Shown here piece by piece: positions 53,071-64,000 of a stretch of DNA of 64,000 bases. The DNA lies in NCBI RefSeq assembly GCF_003226555.1, contig NZ_QKQS01000013.1, forward strand, positions 488,617-552,616. Direction: 5' to 3'. Within the stretch, counting starts at the first letter, position 1. Each line of letters opens with the position of its first letter. This stretch comes from Rhodopseudomonas palustris. Lineage in GTDB: Bacteria > Pseudomonadota > Alphaproteobacteria > Rhizobiales > Xanthobacteraceae. The notes below the pieces were generated by a model. That model was not told the origin of the DNA, searched no databases, and saw nothing but the letters and a program-made list of their open reading frames with translations. Position numbers and translations under genes: made by a program.

Positions 53071-53556
53071 TTACGCCGCCTCGCCTTCTTCGGCCTTCGG
53101 GGCGAGGATCTTGACCGAACCGCCGGCCTTTTCGACCGCGGCGATCGCCGACTTGGTCGCGCCGTACACTTCGATCGTCAGCTTCGCGGTGAGCTCACCG
53201 CGGCCGAGCAGACGAACGCCGTCCTTGGCCCGGCGCACAACCCCCGCCTCGACCAGCGCCGCGGCGTCGACCACCTTGCCGGCGTCGATCGCCTTGGAGT
53301 CGACAGCCTCCTGGAGGCGATCGAGATTCACCTCGGCGAAGTCGAGCGCGAAGATGTTGTTGAAGCCGCGCTTCGGCAGGCGACGATGCAGCGGCATCTG
53401 GCCGCCCTCGAAGCCCTTGATACGCACGCCCGAACGCGCGGTCTGGCCCTTGCCGCCACGGCCGCCGGTCTTGCCCTTGCCCGAACCGATGCCACGGCCG
53501 ATCCGCATGCGCTTTTTGCGCGAACCGACGTTGTCGGCGATCTCGCTGAGCTTCAT
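53071..53556 (-). CDS. rplO: Ribosomal protein L15
   Basis: A 161-residue L15, start [22 protein letters not shown], then [20 protein letters not shown] and [18 protein letters not shown], all family signatures. It follows rpmD by 12 bases and precedes secY by 147 bases. Confidence 0.98.
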   Translation of the reverse strand: MKLSEIADNVGSRKKRMRIGRGIGSGKGKTGGRGGKGQTARSGVRIKGFEGGQMPLHRRLPKRGFNNIFALDFAEVNLDRLQEAVDSKAIDAGKVVDAAALVEAGVVRRAKDGVRLLGRGELTAKLTIEVYGATKSAIAAVEKAGGSVKILAPKAEEGEAA

Positions 53557-53568
53557 CGCCCTGTCTCC

Positions 53569-53763
53569 TTACTTCTCGTCGACGACGCGGACGAGGTGTT
53601 GCACCTTGCCGATCATGCCGCGAACCTCAGGAGTGTCCTGCAGTTCGGCGACGCGGCCGATCTTGTTCAGCTTCAGGCCGATCAGCGTCTCGCGCTGCGA
53701 GTGATGGCGCCGAATCGGGCTGCCGATCTGCTCGACCTTGATCATATTTGCGGCCTTGGCCAT
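53569..53763 (-). CDS. rpmD: Ribosomal protein L30
   Basis: A 64-residue L30, [22 protein letters not shown] and a closing [17 protein letters not shown]. The ATG at 53763 with GGAG 8 bases upstream was preferred to a GTG three codons earlier. Confidence 0.96.
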   Translation of the reverse strand: MAKAANMIKVEQIGSPIRRHHSQRETLIGLKLNKIGRVAELQDTPEVRGMIGKVQHLVRVVDEK

Positions 53764-53822
53764 CTCGTTCACTCCGAATCGCGTCTTGTCAGAAGACCGC
53801 GTGATCGCCCTCGATCACGCTG

Positions 53823-54398
53823 TTATTCGGCCACCACTTCGGCGTCGCCACCGATACGGCGGGCCTGCAGAGTGGAGACCTTGATGTTGCGGCGCGCAGC
53901 GACCGAACGCGGCGAGTCGACATGCTTCAGCGCGTCGAAAGTGGCGCGAACCATGTTGTAGGGGTTCGACGAACCGACCGACTTCGCAACCACGTCCTGG
54001 ATGCCGAGCGTCTCGAACACCGCACGCATCGGGCCGCCGGCGATGATGCCGGTACCGGCCGGGGCGGCGCGGAGATAAACGCGGCCAGCGCCGTGACGAC
54101 CGGCGATGTCGTGATGCAGGGTGCGACCTTCGCGCAGCGCGACGCGGGTGAGGTTGCGCTTCGCAGACTCGGTGGCCTTGCGGATCGCTTCCGGCACTTC
54201 GCGCGCCTTGCCGTGACCGAAGCCGACGCGGCCCTTCTGATCGCCGACCACGACCAGCGCAGCGAAGCCGAACCGCTTGCCGCCCTTCACCACCTTCGCC
54301 ACACGGTTGATGTGGACGAGCTTGTCGACGAACTCGCTGTCGCGCTCCTCGCGCTCCCTGCTCCGTTCGCGTCCGCCGCGTTCGCGTTCAGCTGCCAT
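53823..54398 (-). CDS. rpsE: Ribosomal protein S5
   Basis: A 191-residue S5. It begins with a charged Arg/Glu-rich extension ([17 protein letters not shown]) and then has [19 protein letters not shown], the [18 protein letters not shown] and [13 protein letters not shown] signatures. The ATG at 54398 lies after a TTG that is also in frame. Confidence 0.97.
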   Translation of the reverse strand: MAAERERGGRERSREREERDSEFVDKLVHINRVAKVVKGGKRFGFAALVVVGDQKGRVGFGHGKAREVPEAIRKATESAKRNLTRVALREGRTLHHDIAGRHGAGRVYLRAAPAGTGIIAGGPMRAVFETLGIQDVVAKSVGSSNPYNMVRATFDALKHVDSPRSVAARRNIKVSTLQARRIGGDAEVVAE

Positions 54399-54458
54399 GG
54401 TGTGTTCCAATCCTTGCGAGGCTCGCGCCCCGATCCTGGTATCCGTTCAATCCGAAAT

Positions 54459-54821
54459 TTAGAAGCTCAGGCCGCTCTCGCGGGCTGCATCCGCCAGCGC
54501 CTTGACGCGGCCGTGATACAGATAGCCGCCACGGTCGAACACGACCTCCTTGACGCCCTTCTGCACCGCCCGCTCGGCGACCAGCTTGCCGACCGCCTTC
54601 GCCGCATCGATATCGGCGCCGGTGTTGCCGGCTTCGCGCAGGGTCTTCTCGAGCGACGAGGCCGAGGCGAGAGTCTCGCCCTTGGCGTCGTCGATCACCT
54701 GCGCATAGATGTGCTTCGAGGAGCGGAACACCGACAGCCGCGGACGGCCGTTGGCGGTGCGCCGCAGCGCAGTCCGGACCCGGTTGGTGCGCCGGGCATT
54801 CGTAACCTTCATCTTCGACAT
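54459..54821 (-). CDS. rplR: Ribosomal protein L18
   Basis: A 120-residue L18, [20 protein letters not shown] and [23 protein letters not shown]. The ATG at 54821 with GGAG 6 bases upstream was used; another ATG is three codons later. It begins 11 bases after rplF. Confidence 0.97.
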   Translation of the reverse strand: MSKMKVTNARRTNRVRTALRRTANGRPRLSVFRSSKHIYAQVIDDAKGETLASASSLEKTLREAGNTGADIDAAKAVGKLVAERAVQKGVKEVVFDRGGYLYHGRVKALADAARESGLSF

Positions 54822-54832
54822 GACCGGCTCCG

Positions 54833-55366
54833 TTACTTCTTCTTGCCTTCCTTGCGGAAGATGAATTCGTCCGAGTAGCGGACGCCCTTGCCCTTGTACG
54901 GCTCCGGCGGACGATATTCGCGGATCTCGGCGGCGACCTGGCCGACCTTCTGCGAATCGATACCGGTCACGGTGATCTCGGTCGGCTTCGGCACCGTGAT
55001 GGTGATGCCTTCCGGGATGTCGTACAGCACGTCGTGGCTGTAGCCGAGCGCGAGCTGCAGCTTCTTGCCCTGCATCGCCGCGCGATAGCCGACGCCGGTG
55101 ATTTCGAGCTTCTTCTCGAAGCCCTTGGTGACGCCTTCCACCAGATTCGCAATCTGCGCGCGAGCCGTGCCGTAAAGCGCCCGCGCCCGATTGGTCTCGA
55201 ACCGCGGCGAAACCGAAACCGAACCGTTCTCGAACTTCACGTCGACGTCGTCGTGCACGACGAACTGAAGCTGGCCTTTCGGCCCCTTCATCTTGACGGT
55301 CTGTCCCTCGACGGTCGCCGTCACCCCAGACGGGACCGTGACGGGCTTCTTGCCAACGCGTGACAT
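54833..55366 (-). CDS. rplF: Ribosomal protein L6
   Basis: A 177-residue L6, [14 protein letters not shown] at the start, [22 protein letters not shown] in the middle and [21 protein letters not shown] at the end. Length and motifs are normal. It precedes rplR by 11 bases. Confidence 0.98.
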   Translation of the reverse strand: MSRVGKKPVTVPSGVTATVEGQTVKMKGPKGQLQFVVHDDVDVKFENGSVSVSPRFETNRARALYGTARAQIANLVEGVTKGFEKKLEITGVGYRAAMQGKKLQLALGYSHDVLYDIPEGITITVPKPTEITVTGIDSQKVGQVAAEIREYRPPEPYKGKGVRYSDEFIFRKEGKKK

Positions 55367-55478
55367 GGTCGATCCTTCTTAAACCCTGCATCCTCCGGCG
55401 AAACCCGCCCGGGACGATGCGCCAATTTCCGTTCTCCGGCGCCTCCCGGCCGCACCCTGCGGCCGCCGGCGCCAGCGA

Positions 55479-55877
55479 TTAGAACACCGTGAACAGAACC
55501 TCGCCGCCGACATTGGCGTCGCGGGCGTCGTGATCGGCCATGATCCCTTTCGGGGTCGACAGCACCGAAATGCCGAGGCCGTTGTTGACGCGCGGCAGAT
55601 TCTTCACCGAAGCGTAGACCCGACGGCCGGGCCGGGAGACGCGCTCGATTTCGCGGATCACCGGTTCGCCGTCGAAATACTTCAGCTCGATCTCGAGCTC
55701 GCTGCGTCCCGACGGATGCTCGACGGAGGCGTAGCCGCGGATGTAACCTTCCGCCTTCAGCACGTCGAGAACGTTGGCGCGCATCTTCGAGCCCGGGGTC
55801 GAAACCTTGGACTTGGAGCGCATCTGCGCGTTGCGGATGCGGGTGATGAGATCGCTGATCGGATCGTGCGTGGACAT
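55479..55877 (-). CDS. rpsH: Ribosomal protein S8
   Basis: A 132-residue S8, [39 protein letters not shown] and a closing [20 protein letters not shown]. Normal length. It precedes rplF by 112 bases. Confidence 0.98.
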   Translation of the reverse strand: MSTHDPISDLITRIRNAQMRSKSKVSTPGSKMRANVLDVLKAEGYIRGYASVEHPSGRSELEIELKYFDGEPVIREIERVSRPGRRVYASVKNLPRVNNGLGISVLSTPKGIMADHDARDANVGGEVLFTVF

Positions 55878-55892
55878 CTGACGACCCTCCCC

Positions 55893-56198
55893 TTACCAGC
55901 TCGACTTCACGAGGCCCGGAACCAGGCCCTTCGAACCGAGGTCGCGGATCGCGATACGGCTCAGCTTGTTGAGACGATAGACCGAACGCGGACGGCCGGT
56001 GAGGTCGCAGCGGTTGCGGATCCGGGTCGCCGACGAATTGCGCGGCATCTCGGCGAGCTTCAGCGTCGCCGCGAAGCGCTCCTCCATCGGCTTGGACTTG
56101 TCGGCGATGACGGCCTTCAGACGCGCGCGCTTGGGCGCCGCGTTCTTGGCCATCTTCTTCCGGCGGTTGTTCTTCTCGATCGCACTCTTCTTTGCCAT
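55893..56198 (-). CDS. rpsN: Ribosomal protein S14 (zinc-free type)
   Basis: A 101-residue S14, [16 protein letters not shown] and [19 protein letters not shown]. It lacks CxxC pairs, so it is the zinc-free C- form. The ATG at 56198 has AGGAG upstream. Longer reading into the rplE gene is not coding. Confidence 0.97.
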   Translation of the reverse strand: MAKKSAIEKNNRRKKMAKNAAPKRARLKAVIADKSKPMEERFAATLKLAEMPRNSSATRIRNRCDLTGRPRSVYRLNKLSRIAIRDLGSKGLVPGLVKSSW

Positions 56199-56241
56199 AT
56201 CAGGCTCCTGGGTTTCCGCGTTTGAGATGCTTTTCAGCGTC

Positions 56242-56799
56242 TCACTGCCGGAACGGGAAATTGAAAGCGGTGAGTAGCGCACGCGCCTCGTCGTCGGTCT
56301 TAGCTGTGGTGCACACCGTGATGTCCATGCCCCACGACTCGCCGGTCTTGTCGAAGTCGATTTCGGGGAAAATGATGTGCTCCTTGATGCCGAGCGAATA
56401 ATTGCCGCGGCCGTCGAAGCTCTTCGGGTTCAGGCCGCGGAAGTCGCGGACGCGCGGCAGCGCGACCGTGATCAGGCGGTCGATGAACTCGTACATCCGC
56501 GCCTGGCGCAGCGTCACCTTGCAGCCGATAGGCTGGTTCTCGCGCAGCTTGAAGGTCGAAATCGCGAGGCGCGAATAGGTGATGATCGCCTTCTGGCCGG
56601 CGATCAGCGACAGATCGGCCGCCGCCTGCTCGGCCTTCTTGCGGTCGTTGACCGCTTCGCCGACGCCCATGTTCAGCACGACCTTGTCGAGCTTCGGCAC
56701 CTGCATCACGTTGGCGTAGCCGAACTTCTCGGTGAGCTGCGCGCGAATGCTGCGGTCGTATTCCGTGCGCAGCCGCGGAACGTATGCGGTCTCAGCCAT
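56242..56799 (-). CDS. rplE: Ribosomal protein L5
   Basis: A 185-residue L5, [32 protein letters not shown] and [19 protein letters not shown]. Its first codons overlap the end of rplX by eight bases. Confidence 0.98.
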   Translation of the reverse strand: MAETAYVPRLRTEYDRSIRAQLTEKFGYANVMQVPKLDKVVLNMGVGEAVNDRKKAEQAAADLSLIAGQKAIITYSRLAISTFKLRENQPIGCKVTLRQARMYEFIDRLITVALPRVRDFRGLNPKSFDGRGNYSLGIKEHIIFPEIDFDKTGESWGMDITVCTTAKTDDEARALLTAFNFPFRQ

Positions 56800-57106
56800 C
56801 GATCTCTGCTCCCGAGCGCTTGGCAACGCGAACCTTCTTGCCGTCCGCGAGAATCTTGAATCCGACGCGGGTCGGCTTGCCGTCCTTGCCGACGATCGCG
56901 ATGTTCGACAGGTCGATCGGCGCCTCTTTCGAGATGATGCCGCCTTCCTGAGTCTGGGTCTGCTTCTGGTGGCGCTTGACCACGTTGATGCCGCGCACCA
57001 GAGCCTTGCCGGCGTCCGGACGAACCTCGAACACCTCACCGGTGCGGCCCTTGTCGCGACCGCTCAACACGATCACCTTGTCACCCTTGCGGATCTTGGC
57101 GGCCAT
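56792..57106 (-). CDS. rplX: Ribosomal protein L24
   Basis: A 104-residue L24 with the KOW motif, [22 protein letters not shown]. The ATG at 57106, GGAGG 7 bases upstream, shares a base with the rplN stop (TGATG). Its last eight bases overlap rplE. Confidence 0.98.
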   Translation of the reverse strand: MAAKIRKGDKVIVLSGRDKGRTGEVFEVRPDAGKALVRGINVVKRHQKQTQTQEGGIISKEAPIDLSNIAIVGKDGKPTRVGFKILADGKKVRVAKRSGAEIDG

Positions 57107-57474
57107 CACAGCACCTCCGGCGCCAGCGAAATGATTTTCATGTGGTTCTTCGCGCGCAGTTCGCGCGGAACCGGCCCGAAGATACGGGTGCCGATCGGCT
57201 CCGACTGATTGTTGATCAGAACGGCAGCGTTGCGGTCGAAGCGGATGACGGAGCCGTCCGGGCGGCGGATGTCCTTGCGGACACGGACCACCACGGCCTT
57301 CATCACGTCGCCCTTCTTCACCTTGCCCCGCGGAATCGCTTCCTTGATCGAGACCACAATGACGTCACCCACGGTCGCATACCGGCGCTTGGATCCCCCA
57401 ATCACCTTGATGCACATGACACGGCGTGCGCCTGAATTGTCGGCCACGTCGAGGTTGGTCTGCATCTGAATCAT
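57106..57474 (-). CDS. rplN: Ribosomal protein L14
   Basis: A 122-residue L14, [19 protein letters not shown] and [24 protein letters not shown], exact family motifs. Its stop overlaps the rplX start. Confidence 0.98.
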   Translation of the reverse strand: MIQMQTNLDVADNSGARRVMCIKVIGGSKRRYATVGDVIVVSIKEAIPRGKVKKGDVMKAVVVRVRKDIRRPDGSVIRFDRNAAVLINNQSEPIGTRIFGPVPRELRAKNHMKIISLAPEVL

Positions 57475-57537
57475 TGATGCACCTCGTCCTCTCTCTGCTG
57501 CGCTAATTGCGCGCTAAACTGATGCGCAAATGCGCGC

Positions 57538-57786
57538 TTAGGCGGTCTTCTTCGGTTCGCCCCGGACGACGGTCCAGCGCTTCAACTTGGAGATCGGCTT
57601 GCTCTCTTCGATCCACACCATGTCGCCCGGCTTGAACTGGCTGTTCTCGTCGTGCGCGTGGTAGTTCTTCGAGCGGCGGATCGTCTTCTTGTAGATCGGG
57701 TGAGTGAAGCGGCGGTCGACGCGCACCACGATCGTCTTTTCTTGCTTGTCGCTGACGACCACGCCCTGCAGGGTCCTCTTCGGCAT
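57538..57786 (-). CDS. rpsQ: Ribosomal protein S17
   Basis: An 82-residue S17, [21 protein letters not shown] and [18 protein letters not shown]. It follows rpmC by 12 bases. Confidence 0.98.
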   Translation of the reverse strand: MPKRTLQGVVVSDKQEKTIVVRVDRRFTHPIYKKTIRRSKNYHAHDENSQFKPGDMVWIEESKPISKLKRWTVVRGEPKKTA

Positions 57787-57798
57787 GTGTAAAGGTCC

Positions 57799-58008
57799 TT
57801 ACTTCGTCTTGCCGGCGCGCTTCTGCGCGGCGATGGTCTTGATGCGGGCGATGTCGCGGCGAGCCTCGCGGAGCCGGGAAGTGTTCTCGAGCTGGCCGGT
57901 GGCGCGCTGGAACCGAAGGTTGAAGCGCTCCTTCTTCAGGCCCAGGATCGCGTCGTCCATCTGGTCTTCGCTCATCGCCCGAATGTCGGCGGTCTTCATC
58001 TCAGCCAT
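57799..58008 (-). CDS. rpmC: Ribosomal protein L29
   Basis: A 69-residue L29, [20 protein letters not shown] and [17 protein letters not shown] [13 protein letters not shown]. The ATG at 58008 with GGAG 8 bases before it lies 5 bases after the rplP stop. Confidence 0.97.
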   Translation of the reverse strand: MAEMKTADIRAMSEDQMDDAILGLKKERFNLRFQRATGQLENTSRLREARRDIARIKTIAAQKRAGKTK

Positions 58009-58013
58009 CACGA

Positions 58014-58427
58014 TTACTCCGCGATACGCGCGACGAAGCGCGTCTTGATCGGCAGCTTGGCGGCGGCGAGCGTCAGCGCCTCGCGGGCGATCTGCTGGTT
58101 GACGCCGTCGATCTCGAACATCACCCGGCCCGGCTTGACGCGAGCGACCCACAATTCCGGCGAACCCTTGCCGGAGCCCATGCGGACTTCGGCCGGCTTC
58201 TTCGACACCGGAAGGTCGGGGAAGATCCGGATCCAGACGCGGCCGGCACGCTTCATGTGACGGGTCAGCGCGCGACGGGCGGCTTCGATCTGACGTGCGG
58301 TGATCCGCTCCGGCTCCATCGCCTTCAGGCCGAACTGACCGAAAGCCAGGGTCGCGCCCGAGGACGCAACACCGTGGATGCGGCCCTTGTGCGCCTTGCG
58401 GAACTTGGTTCTCTTTGGTTGCATCAT
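58014..58427 (-). CDS. rplP: Ribosomal protein L16
   Basis: A 137-residue L16, [19 protein letters not shown] and [20 protein letters not shown]. There are two adjacent ATGs (58427 and 58424); either may be used. Confidence 0.98.
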   Translation of the reverse strand: MMQPKRTKFRKAHKGRIHGVASSGATLAFGQFGLKAMEPERITARQIEAARRALTRHMKRAGRVWIRIFPDLPVSKKPAEVRMGSGKGSPELWVARVKPGRVMFEIDGVNQQIAREALTLAAAKLPIKTRFVARIAE

Positions 58428-58459
58428 GGCTTTACGCCCTCAATTCGAATTCTGCGCGA

Positions 58460-59167
58460 TCAGGCGGCGTCGCGGCGCGGACGGGACGAACCGCCACCAT
58501 CGCCTTCGGCCATGCGCTTGTCCTGGGCCATCGGATCGTGCTCGAGGATCTCGCCCTTGAAGATCCAGACCTTGACGCCGCAGGTGCCGAAGGTCGTGAA
58601 CGCGGTCGCGACGCCGTAGTCGATGTCGGCGCGCAGGGTGTGCAGCGGAACGCGGCCCTCGCGATACCACTCCATACGGGCGATTTCGGCACCGCCGAGG
58701 CGGCCCGAGCAGTTGATCCGGATGCCCTCGGCGCCGAGACGCATCGCCGACTGCACCGCCCGCTTCATCGCGCGGCGGAACGCGACGCGGCGCTCGAGCT
58801 GCTGCGCGATCGACTCCGCGACCAGGGTCGCGTCGAGCTCGGGCTTGCGGATTTCGACGATGTTGATCACCACGTCGGACGAGGTGATGTCGGCGACCTT
58901 CTTACGCAGCTTGTCGATGTCGGCGCCCTTCTTGCCGATCACCACGCCGGGACGCGCCGAATGGATCGTCACGCGGCACTTCTTGTGCGGACGCTCGATC
59001 ACGATGCGCGCAACCGCCGCCTGCTTCAGTTCCTTGTGCAGGATCTCGCGGATCTTGACGTCCTCGTGCAGCAGCCTGCCGTACTCGTTCTTGCCGGCGA
59101 ACCAACGGGAATCCCACGTCCGGTTGATGCCCAGCCGCAGCCCGATCGGATTGATCTTTTGACCCAT
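58460..59167 (-). CDS. rpsC: Ribosomal protein S3
   Basis: A 235-residue S3, [36 protein letters not shown] (KH domain) and [24 protein letters not shown] [19 protein letters not shown]. Length and motifs are normal. Confidence 0.98.
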   Translation of the reverse strand: MGQKINPIGLRLGINRTWDSRWFAGKNEYGRLLHEDVKIREILHKELKQAAVARIVIERPHKKCRVTIHSARPGVVIGKKGADIDKLRKKVADITSSDVVINIVEIRKPELDATLVAESIAQQLERRVAFRRAMKRAVQSAMRLGAEGIRINCSGRLGGAEIARMEWYREGRVPLHTLRADIDYGVATAFTTFGTCGVKVWIFKGEILEHDPMAQDKRMAEGDGGGSSRPRRDAA

Positions 59168-59189
59168 CGAAAGTCTCCCGCGCCTTCGC

Positions 59190-59573
59190 TTAAGCGCTTG
59201 CTTCTTCGACCTGACGAACGACGATCGTCAGCTGCGCGAAGGGTTTGAAAATACGGCCCGAACGACCACGGCCGCGCGGGGTGAAACGCTTCATCACGAT
59301 GCCCTTGCCGACATGGGCTTCCGAGACGACCAGCGCATCGACGTCGAGATCGTGATTGTTCTCGGCGTTGGCGATAGCCGATTCGAGGCACTTCTTGACA
59401 TCGACCGCGATCCGCTTGCGCGAAAAGGCGAGATCGGCGAGAGCCGCCGACGCCTTGCGACCACGGATCAGTTGGGCGACCAGGTTGAGCTTCTGCGGAG
59501 AGACGCGAAGCATCCTGGCGACAGCCTTGGCCTCGTTATCAGGCAGGCCACGTTCGCGCTTGGGTTTGCTCAT
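59190..59573 (-). CDS. rplV: Ribosomal protein L22
   Basis: A 127-residue L22, [20 protein letters not shown] and a closing [23 protein letters not shown]. Normal. Confidence 0.98.
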   Translation of the reverse strand: MSKPKRERGLPDNEAKAVARMLRVSPQKLNLVAQLIRGRKASAALADLAFSRKRIAVDVKKCLESAIANAENNHDLDVDALVVSEAHVGKGIVMKRFTPRGRGRSGRIFKPFAQLTIVVRQVEEASA

Positions 59574-59583
59574 CGTCTCGTCC

Positions 59584-59862
59584 TCAACCCTTCTTCGACT
59601 TCTTGTCGCCGGCGTGGCCGTGGAAAGTGCGGGTCGGCGAGAACTCGCCGAACTTGTGACCCACCATTTCCTCGTTCACCGACACCGGGACGTGCTTCTG
59701 GCCGTTGTAGACGCCGAAGGTCAGGCCGACGAACTGCGGCAGGATGGTCGAGCGGCGGCTCCAGATCTTGATCACGTCGTGACGGCCCGACGCGCGCGCG
59801 GCATCGGCCTTCTTCAGCAGCGAGGCCTCGACGAACGGGCCCTTCCAGACTGAGCGAACCAT
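59584..59862 (-). CDS. rpsS: Ribosomal protein S19
   Basis: A 92-residue S19, [38 protein letters not shown] and [18 protein letters not shown], all conserved. Normal length. Confidence 0.98.
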
Positions 59863-59873
59863 GTCCGGCTTCC

Positions 59874-60710
<837 letters not shown>

Positions 60711-60723
60711 GGTCGGTCCCGCC

Positions 60724-61023
60724 TCACAGTCCGGTGGTGACGTCGATGCGGTGGCCTTCTTCCAAGGTCACGACCGCACGCTTGACGTCCGACTGCGTGC
60801 CGAAGGTGCCGCGGAAGGCTTTGGTCTTGCCCTTGCGCACCAGCGTGTTCACGCTCTTCACCTTGACGTCGAACAGCTTTTCGACGGCTTCTTTGATTTG
60901 CGGCTTGGTCGCGCCGCCTTGCACCTTGAACACGACCTTGTTGTGTTCGGACGCCATCGTGGACTTTTCAGTCACGACCGGCGCAACGATCACGTCGTAA
61001 TGGCGCGGATCGATGGATTTCAT
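60724..61023 (-). CDS. rplW: Ribosomal protein L23
   Basis: A 99-residue L23, [19 protein letters not shown] and [20 protein letters not shown]. Its ATG overlaps the rplD stop (ATGA). Confidence 0.98.
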   Translation of the reverse strand: MKSIDPRHYDVIVAPVVTEKSTMASEHNKVVFKVQGGATKPQIKEAVEKLFDVKVKSVNTLVRKGKTKAFRGTFGTQSDVKRAVVTLEEGHRIDVTTGL

Positions 61024-61640
61024 TTGAAGCGCGCCTCCAACGCATCGACCGCCGCCTTGGTCAGCACCAGCTTCTTGCGGCGCAGAATGTCATAGACGTT
61101 GATGCCCTGAACCGGCAGCACGTCGATGTTCGGGATGTTGCGGGCCGCCGCGGCGAAGCCGTTGTTCACCTCGGCACCGTCGATGATCAGCGCGCTCTCC
61201 AGGCCGAGGCCCGAGAAATGACCGACCAGCGTCTTGGTCTTGGCGGCTTCGAGCTCGGCCTTGTCGAGCACGATCAGACCGCCGCCCTTGGCCTTGGCCG
61301 AGAGCGCATGACGCAGCGCCAGGATACGCACCTTCTTCGGCAGGTCGATGGCGTGCGAACGCACCACCGGGCCGAAGGCGCGACCGCCGCCACGGAACTG
61401 CGGCACACGCTGCGAACCGTGACGAGCACCGCCGGTGCCCTTCTGCTTGTACATCTTCTTGCCGGTGCGCCAAACTTCGGCGCGCCCCTTCGCCTTGTGA
61501 GTGCCGGCCTGCCGTTTGGCGAGCTGCCAGATCACACAACGCTGAATGATGTCGGTGCGCGGCTCCAGACCGAAGATCTCGTCGGAGAGCTGGACCGAGC
61601 CGGCTTCCTTACCCTCAAGGGTGGTGACTTTCAGTTCCAT
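61020..61640 (-). CDS. rplD: Ribosomal protein L4
   Basis: A 206-residue L4, [20 protein letters not shown] and the [22 protein letters not shown] motif. In E. coli L4 represses its own operon; no such site was searched for. The ATG at 61640 is 1 base after rplC. Confidence 0.98.
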   Translation of the reverse strand: MELKVTTLEGKEAGSVQLSDEIFGLEPRTDIIQRCVIWQLAKRQAGTHKAKGRAEVWRTGKKMYKQKGTGGARHGSQRVPQFRGGGRAFGPVVRSHAIDLPKKVRILALRHALSAKAKGGGLIVLDKAELEAAKTKTLVGHFSGLGLESALIIDGAEVNNGFAAAARNIPNIDVLPVQGINVYDILRRKKLVLTKAAVDALEARFK

Positions 61641-61641
61641 C

Positions 61642-62367
61642 TCACGCACCTTCCTGCTCGGCGGCCGGCGCTTCCGCAGCCGCATCGCCATTGGCGAGCC
61701 GGAACTTGCCCGGCTTCGGCGCATCCGCCGGCAGCGCCTTCTTCACCGCGTCACGCACGCGAATCCAGCCACCCTTGGTGCCGGGCACAGCGCCCTCGAC
61801 CAGGATCAGCCCGCGCTCGACATCGGTCTGCACCACCCGCAGGTTCAGCGTGGTGACGCGATCGACGCCCATGTGGCCCGGCATCTTCTTGTTCTTGAAG
61901 GTCTTGCCGGGGTCCTGACGACCACCGGTCGAACCGATCGAACGGTGCGACACCGACACGCCGTGAGTGGCGCGCAGACCGCCGAAGTTCCAGCGCTTCA
62001 TACCGCCGGCGAAGCCCTTACCGGTCGAAGTGCCGGTGACGTCGACGAACTGGCCGACGACGAAGTGATCGGCCTGGATCTCGGCGCCGACCGGGAGCAG
62101 CGCGTCCTCGGACACGCGGAACTCTTCGACCTTACGCTTCGGCTCGACCTTGGCGGCGGCGAACTGGCCGCGCTCGGCCTTCGGCATGTACACGGTCTTG
62201 CGCGAGCCGGAGCCGACCTGCAGCGCCACGTAGCCGTTCTTCTCTTTGGTGCGGTGGCCCAACACCTGGCAATTGCCAAGCTTCAGCACGGTCACAGGGA
62301 TATGCTCGCCGGCCTCTGTAAAGACCCGCGTCATCCCGACCTTCTGTGCGATCACTCCGGAGCGCAT
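61642..62367 (-). CDS. rplC: Ribosomal protein L3
   Basis: A 241-residue L3, [20 protein letters not shown] and [21 protein letters not shown] and the [21 protein letters not shown] stretch. A 25-residue Ala/Glu/Pro-rich tail ([13 protein letters not shown]) is added at the C-terminus, as in some alphaproteobacteria. Confidence 0.98.
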   Translation of the reverse strand: MRSGVIAQKVGMTRVFTEAGEHIPVTVLKLGNCQVLGHRTKEKNGYVALQVGSGSRKTVYMPKAERGQFAAAKVEPKRKVEEFRVSEDALLPVGAEIQADHFVVGQFVDVTGTSTGKGFAGGMKRWNFGGLRATHGVSVSHRSIGSTGGRQDPGKTFKNKKMPGHMGVDRVTTLNLRVVQTDVERGLILVEGAVPGTKGGWIRVRDAVKKALPADAPKPGKFRLANGDAAAEAPAAEQEGA

Positions 62368-62417
62368 CGGCGTGCTTCCTGTTCTTTCTGTCCGTTCGAT
62401 AACCGGACGTTACAATC

Positions 62418-62726
62418 TCAGAGCTTGATTTCGACGTCGACGCCGGCAGCCAGGTCGAGCTTCATCAGAGCATCGACGGTCTGCGGGGTCGGGTCGACGA
62501 TGTCGAGCAGGCGCTTGTGGGTGCGCATCTCGAACTGCTCGCGGCTCTTCTTGTCGACGTGCGGCGAACGGTTGACGGTGAACTTCTCGATCCGGGTCGG
62601 CAGCGGGATCGGCCCGCGCACCTGCGCACCGGTTCGCTTCGCGGTGTTGACGATCTCACGGGTCGACGTATCGAGAATCCGATGGTCGAACGCCTTGAGG
62701 CGAATGCGAATATTCTGGCCGTTCAT
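62418..62726 (-). CDS. rpsJ: Ribosomal protein S10
   Basis: A 102-residue S10, [19 protein letters not shown] and [20 protein letters not shown]. First gene of the S10 operon; tuf lies 89 bases upstream, a gap with a repeat. Confidence 0.98.
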
Positions 62727-62749
62727 TGCCGTATTCTTTCTTTCGTGTC

Positions 62750-62815
62750 GCGAATGGTGAGTAGTGAGCGGCGAACGGACACACCATCCGCCGCTCTCTA
62801 TTCGCTATTCCCCGC

Positions 62816-62818
<3 letters not shown>
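62750..62818. repeat. Palindromic repeat between tuf and rpsJ
   Basis: GCGAATGGTGAGTAGTGAGCGGCGAACGG and, inverted, CCGCCGCTCTCTATTCGCTATTCCCCGCTTACTCG pair imperfectly. The units resemble those of the rpsM-rpsK hairpin at 49862-49933. Confidence 0.65.

Positions 62819-64000
<1,182 letters not shown>

Overview
The window reads as a high-GC alphaproteobacterial chromosome segment of the Bradyrhizobium/Rhodopseudomonas group, most likely Rhodopseudomonas. Reasons: the ribosomal proteins and RpoA read like that family, secY is followed directly by adk, there is an Atp12-type F1 chaperone, and intergenic palindromes of the alphaproteobacterial kind are frequent. This is family recognition by eye; no search was run. 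Most genes lie on the minus strand. No rRNA, tRNA, transposase or CRISPR array was seen.

Layout. 1-12.2 kb: the start of a chemoreceptor gene (cut by the window edge), a periplasmic PQQ/haem c alcohol dehydrogenase, then a catabolic acyl-CoA block: NUDIX hydrolase, dihydrodipicolinate-synthase-like aldolase, SDR dehydrogenase, MaoC-type enoyl-CoA hydratase, DUF35 protein, SCP2-type thiolase and a fused indolepyruvate:ferredoxin oxidoreductase. The hydratase, dehydrogenase and thiolase could run a complete beta-oxidation turn. 12.2-20.4 kb: small exported proteins, a DUF1295 membrane protein, a PP2C phosphatase/Ser-Thr kinase fusion beside a formate/nitrite channel, a class 3 lipase and an NAD-epimerase-like protein. 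20.5-27.3 kb: acyl-CoA carboxylase beta subunit, a DUF4260 protein, an overlapping FliK-like/FlhB-tail-like pair, the ATP12 chaperone and an RluC-type pseudouridine synthase.

27.7-32.0 kb is visibly less GC-rich than its surroundings. It carries four tightly packed genes for membrane proteins of no family I can name. One looks like a MotA/ExbB-type channel subunit with a long cytoplasmic coiled-coil tail. One looks like a MotB/ExbD/TolR-type single-span partner with an acidic residue at the start of the span. One is a membrane-anchored protein with a von Willebrand A-like start, and one is a large four-span coiled-coil protein. This possible ion-driven membrane machine is the best candidate here for an undescribed system. 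32.3-38.4 kb continues as accessory DNA: a cupin/TetR pair divergent from a SnoaL-like gene, an HXXEE protein, a nitroreductase, YjbQ and a GGDEF-EAL protein, separated by repeats.

38.6-47.4 kb: rarA, an HtrA/DegP-type protease, an HxlR regulator divergent from a quinone-reductase-like gene, a TetR regulator divergent from an SDR plus a saccharopine-dehydrogenase-like gene, and another SDR. Both divergent intergenic regions contain clear candidate operators. 47.6-64 kb: the S10-spc-alpha ribosomal supercluster, read right to left from tuf (5' end cut by the window edge) to rplQ with a strong terminator. Its oddest member is adenylate kinase, which carries a histone-H1-like Lys/Ala tail of about 170 residues.
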